From positions 6,869 to 12,419 of the forward strand of contig DBWJ01000073.1 of NCBI GenBank assembly GCA_002308955.1: DNA of 5,551 nt, written 5' to 3'. Numbering within the stretch: the first letter of the stretch is position 1; every line of letters begins with the position of its first letter. Source of the stretch: Lachnoclostridium sp. UBA1241. GTDB taxonomy: Bacteria; Bacillota; Clostridia; Lachnospirales; Lachnospiraceae. Under the pieces are notes generated by a model. It made no database searches and was not told the DNA's origin. It saw only the letters and a program-made list of their open reading frames with translations. Position numbers and translations under genes: made by a program. This document shows, piece after piece, positions 5,162-5,551 of this stretch.

Positions 5162-5551
5162 TCACTCACCTCGCTCTTCGTAGACTATGGCACGGTTCGG
5201 ACAGCCGGTTACGCAGGCCGGGGCGCCGCAGGAATTGGTAAGACATAGCTCGCATTTCTGCATCGCGCCGTCTTCGCCGGGGGTCAGCGCGCCATATGGA
5301 CATACAAGCACGCATGTGTAACAGGAAACGCAGCGCTCGCGGTGAATCTTTACGACGCCGTCCTCCTTGTAGAGCGCTCCCGCGATACAGCTTCTGACGC
5401 AGAGCGGATTCGTGCAGTGTCTGCAGGAGACCGCGTAGGTAATGATTTCGGAGCCTTCCCCTTCCACATGGATGCGCGGGAAGATTGGCTTGCCGGCGAG
5501 TGCCGTTACCATATCCGTTTTGCCCGAGTTGGCAAATGCGCAGTTATATTC
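5162..5551 (-). CDS. Four-cluster [4Fe-4S] ferredoxin-type electron-transfer protein (5' partial)
   Basis: This is an iron-sulfur protein of the HycB/DmsB type that probably carries electrons between the flavoprotein encoded next to it and the glutamate synthase core. The frame is open to the right edge, so the Met codon at 5512 is internal; 129 residues are visible, starting EYNCAFANSGKTDM. That first Cys is most likely the last ligand of an N-terminal CxxCxxCxxxC motif lying off the edge. Three more cysteine groups follow: CRHCTNPLCVRSC, CVSCYTCVLVCP, and CELC...CGAPACVTGCP, giving the usual interleaved four-cluster set. There is no membrane segment in the visible part. The TGA at 5164-5162 is 1 base from the oxidoreductase ATG, so the two are co-translated and presumably work together. 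The number of residues missing at the N-terminus is probably small. Confidence 0.87.
   Translation of the reverse strand, partial: EYNCAFANSGKTDMVTALAGKPIFPRIHVEGEGSEIITYAVSCRHCTNPLCVRSCIAGALYKEDGVVKIHRERCVSCYTCVLVCPYGALTPGEDGAMQKCELCLTNSCGAPACVTGCPNRAIVYEERGE
5166..5172 (-). promoter_or_regulatory. Ribosome binding site deciding the oxidoreductase start
   Basis: The minus strand reads GAGGTGA, five bases (GTGAC), then ATG at 5160-5158. It lies within the last codons of the ferredoxin gene. The in-frame GTG at 5169-5167 is part of this site and is therefore an unlikely start. Confidence 0.65.

Noticed and set aside
5161..5169. GTG at 5169 as start of the oxidoreductase
   Set aside because: This codon is inside the GAGGTGA ribosome binding site, and the ATG at 5160 has proper spacing and begins directly at the first beta strand (MKRYVIIG).

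Overview
The window looks like part of an anaerobic Firmicutes chromosome (class Clostridia, probably Lachnospiraceae or a close relative). The reasons are the gene set (ANTAR regulator beside a short type I glutamine synthetase and a split glutamate synthase), strong AGGAGG-type ribosome binding sites, tightly packed operon spacing and a moderately high GC content (mid-50s percent by eye). The species cannot be named from this sequence alone.

Left part (1-1082, plus strand): the 3' two-thirds or so of a right-handed parallel beta-helix protein of the carbohydrate-active type; its start lies left of the window. It converges on the minus-strand operon, with only 43 bases between the two stop codons and no clear terminator.

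Right part (1126-5551, minus strand, read right to left): a nitrogen-assimilation operon. It begins off the right edge. The genes are a four-cluster [4Fe-4S] ferredoxin-like electron carrier (5' end missing), an FAD/NAD(P)-dependent oxidoreductase starting 1 base later, a GXGXG beta-helix protein equivalent to the C-terminal domain of the glutamate synthase large subunit (2 bases later), a glutamine synthetase (67-base gap with two hairpins), and a receiver-ANTAR RNA-binding regulator (about 147-base gap with repeats, hairpins and a candidate promoter). Together the first three look like the electron-input and structural pieces of a split, archaeal-type glutamate synthase. Its glutaminase and FMN synthase pieces are expected just outside the right edge. 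Glutamine synthetase would close the GS-GOGAT cycle, and the ANTAR protein probably regulates the set by antitermination.

Points that deserve a second look: (1) the glutamine synthetase carries Lys where the family has its catalytic flap Glu, and it lacks the usual C-terminal tail; (2) the receiver domain of the ANTAR protein has Asn at the phosphorylation site; (3) the last codons of two unrelated genes (the beta-helix gene and glnA) are echoed as imperfect tandem copies just after their stop codons; (4) the glnA leader can fold either as a UUCG-capped hairpin or as a helix hiding its ribosome binding site; (5) an intrinsic terminator facing the 'wrong' way lies upstream of glnA; (6) a Ser/Ala/Glu-rich repeat is inserted in the oxidoreductase.
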